The notes under the pieces are model-generated. The model was not told the origin of the DNA, did not search any database, and saw only the letters and a list, made by a program, of their open reading frames with translations. A DNA stretch of 7,643 nt from Rudaea sp. (lineage in GTDB: Bacteria > Pseudomonadota > Gammaproteobacteria > Xanthomonadales > Rhodanobacteraceae): assembly GCA_025934455.1 (NCBI GenBank), contig JAICYA010000084.1:1-7643 (forward strand), in the 5' to 3' direction. The position numbers and the translations under genes were made by a program. Positions 7,190 to 7,643 of the stretch are shown one piece after another. The stretch's first letter is position 1. Every line of letters begins with the position of its first letter.

Positions 7190-7194
7190 CTCCT
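7190..7194 (-). promoter_or_regulatory. Ribosome binding site of rnk
   Basis: The coding strand has AGGAG, six bases before ATG 7183. It is the best Shine-Dalgarno in the window and decides the start in favour of 7183 rather than the later TTG at 7063. Confidence 0.75.
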
Positions 7195-7202
7195 GACACA
7201 TG

Positions 7203-7221
7203 CGGCGTGCTCGGCACGCCG
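7203..7221. promoter_or_regulatory. Hairpin in the rnk leader
   Basis: CGGCGTGC (7203-7210) and GCACGCCG (7214-7221) form a perfect 8-bp stem with a TCG loop. If transcription starts from the -10 proposed at 7234-7239, the hairpin sits close to the 5' end of the rnk mRNA and ends 8 bases before the AGGAG. It could stabilise the mRNA or affect ribosome access; no T-run follows. Confidence 0.55.
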
Positions 7222-7233
7222 TGGATGGGTTTG

Positions 7234-7239
7234 AGTCTA
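7234..7239 (-). promoter_or_regulatory. Possible extended -10 element for rnk
   Basis: On the coding strand TGCTAGACT contains TAGACT (4 of 6 matches to TATAAT) preceded by TG one base upstream, an extended -10 pattern. No good -35 is visible at the usual distance. Transcription would start near 7227, giving a leader of about 44 bases. Confidence 0.4.
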
Positions 7240-7270
7240 GCAGGCGCACGACGGCGGCGCTGTTCCGTTC

Positions 7271-7308
7271 GCCCTGAGCGTAGCGCCGAAGGCGCGAAGT
7301 CGAAGGGC
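7271..7308. repeat. REP-like palindromic intergenic element
   Basis: Outer arms GCCCT (7271-7275) and AGGGC (7304-7308) enclose an inner perfect hairpin GCGCC-GAA-GGCGC (7283-7295). The wording CCCTGAGCGTAGC followed later by GTCGAAGGGC resembles an intergenic repeat very common in Xanthomonadales and related GC-rich Proteobacteria (recalled, not searched). It lies between putA and rnk and has no T-run on either strand. Confidence 0.6.
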
Positions 7309-7344
7309 TGGCTTCAGTTTTTGATGACGCGTCCTGCACATTTC

Positions 7345-7363
7345 CGCTCGCGTCCGGCGAGCG
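7345..7363. repeat. Short hairpin between putA and rnk
   Basis: CGCTCGC (7345-7351) and GCGAGCG (7357-7363) form a perfect 7-bp stem with a 5-base loop. It lies two bases from the larger palindrome at 7366-7397 and may be part of the same repeat unit. Confidence 0.5.
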
Positions 7364-7365
7364 TG

Positions 7366-7397
7366 CTACTTCTCTTTGCTCGTGCAAAGAGAAGTAG
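7366..7397. repeat. Perfect 14-bp inverted repeat with 4-base loop, plus alternative pairing arm to 7412
   Basis: CTACTTCTCTTTGC (7366-7379) and GCAAAGAGAAGTAG (7384-7397) are exact reverse complements around TCGT. Directly after, GCAAGAGAAAGCACG (7398-7412) is a second, imperfect partner for the longer left arm CGTGCTACTTCTCTTTGC (7362-7379): 15 pairs with a 2-base and a 1-base bulge. The two structures exclude each other. The left arm and centre resemble a repeat frequent in Xanthomonadales intergenic regions (recalled). No T-run follows on either strand, so it is not a standard terminator, but it is the strongest hairpin downstream of putA. Confidence 0.7.
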
Positions 7398-7547
7398 GCA
7401 AGAGAAAGCACGTCGGTCGCCGCCCATGGGAGGGTACGCATGCAGGATCGGGTGGCGGGATTGAAGCACTGCTGGCATGGCGCCATTCAGGCGTTGTAGG
7501 GCCGGATGCGCCGCGCTACGCGGGCTGCGGGAGAGGAAGCAAGAATG

Positions 7548-7643
7548 TTATTCCCCCAACGTCAACAACGACGCATTACCGCCCGCCGCGGTGGTATTGA
7601 TCGTCAGCGTGCGTTCGGTGACGAAGCGCAGCAGGTAATGCGG
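7548..7643 (-). CDS. putA: PutA bifunctional proline dehydrogenase / glutamate semialdehyde dehydrogenase, C-terminal end only
   Basis: Only the last 31 codons and TAA are in the window; the gene continues past 7643. The peptide ends in HYLLRFVTERTLTINTTAA followed by GGNASLLTLGE. The TERT.TINTTAAGGNASL ending is characteristic of PutA, where this tail belongs to the C-terminal part after the aldehyde dehydrogenase domain and helps the dimer or conserved C-terminal flap (family knowledge). PutA oxidises proline to glutamate in two steps using FAD and NAD+. With so few residues the call rests on this motif; a stand-alone aldehyde dehydrogenase sharing the tail cannot be fully excluded. Confidence 0.8.
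   Translation of the reverse strand, partial: PHYLLRFVTERTLTINTTAAGGNASLLTLGE

Larger units (their letters stand above)
7184..7547. other. Intergenic region between putA and rnk (364 bases)
   Basis: Both flanking genes are on the minus strand. From the rnk side the region holds the rnk ribosome binding site, leader hairpin and possible -10, then the REP-like element, a 7-bp hairpin and the 14-bp palindrome. The remaining part, 7413-7547, shows only small dyads: CCCATGGG at 7423-7430 and CCGCG-CTA-CGCGG at 7511-7523. No ORF here has a recognisable product, and I see no tRNA or other RNA gene. No classical terminator with a T-run follows putA. Confidence 0.7.

Noticed and set aside
7366..7397. 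The palindrome as an intrinsic terminator of putA
   Set aside because: The stem is strong but no run of T follows on the minus or plus strand, and it lies about 150 bases past the putA stop.
7175..7486. 103-codon minus-strand ORF ending at the TAA in rnk
   Set aside because: It runs through the REP-like element and hairpins; only its last codons coincide with the rnk start. The product has no recognisable feature.

Overview
The window comes from a GC-rich gammaproteobacterium, most likely a member of the Xanthomonadales (inference). The reasons are the strong G/C third-position bias in every gene, the gpmI-envC-ctpA order known from gammaproteobacteria, the gspA-gspB pair, and intergenic hairpin repeats resembling those scattered through Xanthomonadales genomes (from memory, not searched). 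It is mainly chromosomal housekeeping sequence with no mobile element, phage, CRISPR or toxin cassette.

Left half, plus strand (1-3472): the 3' part of gpmI (glycolytic phosphoglycerate mutase), then envC (amidase activator with a degenerate LytM domain; start and stop overlap as TGATG), then ctpA (periplasmic S41 processing protease). ctpA appears to have its own promoter, with a perfect TATAAT just after the envC stop. EnvC and CtpA both act on control of peptidoglycan hydrolysis in the periplasm.

Right half, minus strand (reading from 7643 down to 3479): the last codons of putA, a 364-base intergenic region rich in hairpins, an rnk-type gene for a GreA/GreB C-terminal-domain RNA polymerase-binding protein, then a tight set gspA-gspB-rhomboid protease. 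GspA and GspB are the inner-membrane pair that helps place the type II secretion secretin through the peptidoglycan. The rhomboid gene begins 14 bases after gspB and may be cotranscribed. ctpA and the rhomboid gene converge with only 6 bases between their stops.

The most notable anomaly is in rnk. A well-placed AGGAG and ATG are followed by GCC and then an in-frame TAA at codon 3, yet all of the remaining reading frame is intact and looks conserved. This could be a fresh nonsense mutation, a sequencing error, or unusual initiation. Second are the back-to-back hairpins between putA and rnk, where one segment can pair perfectly with its neighbour or imperfectly with a second segment. I did not find a clearly new multi-gene system.
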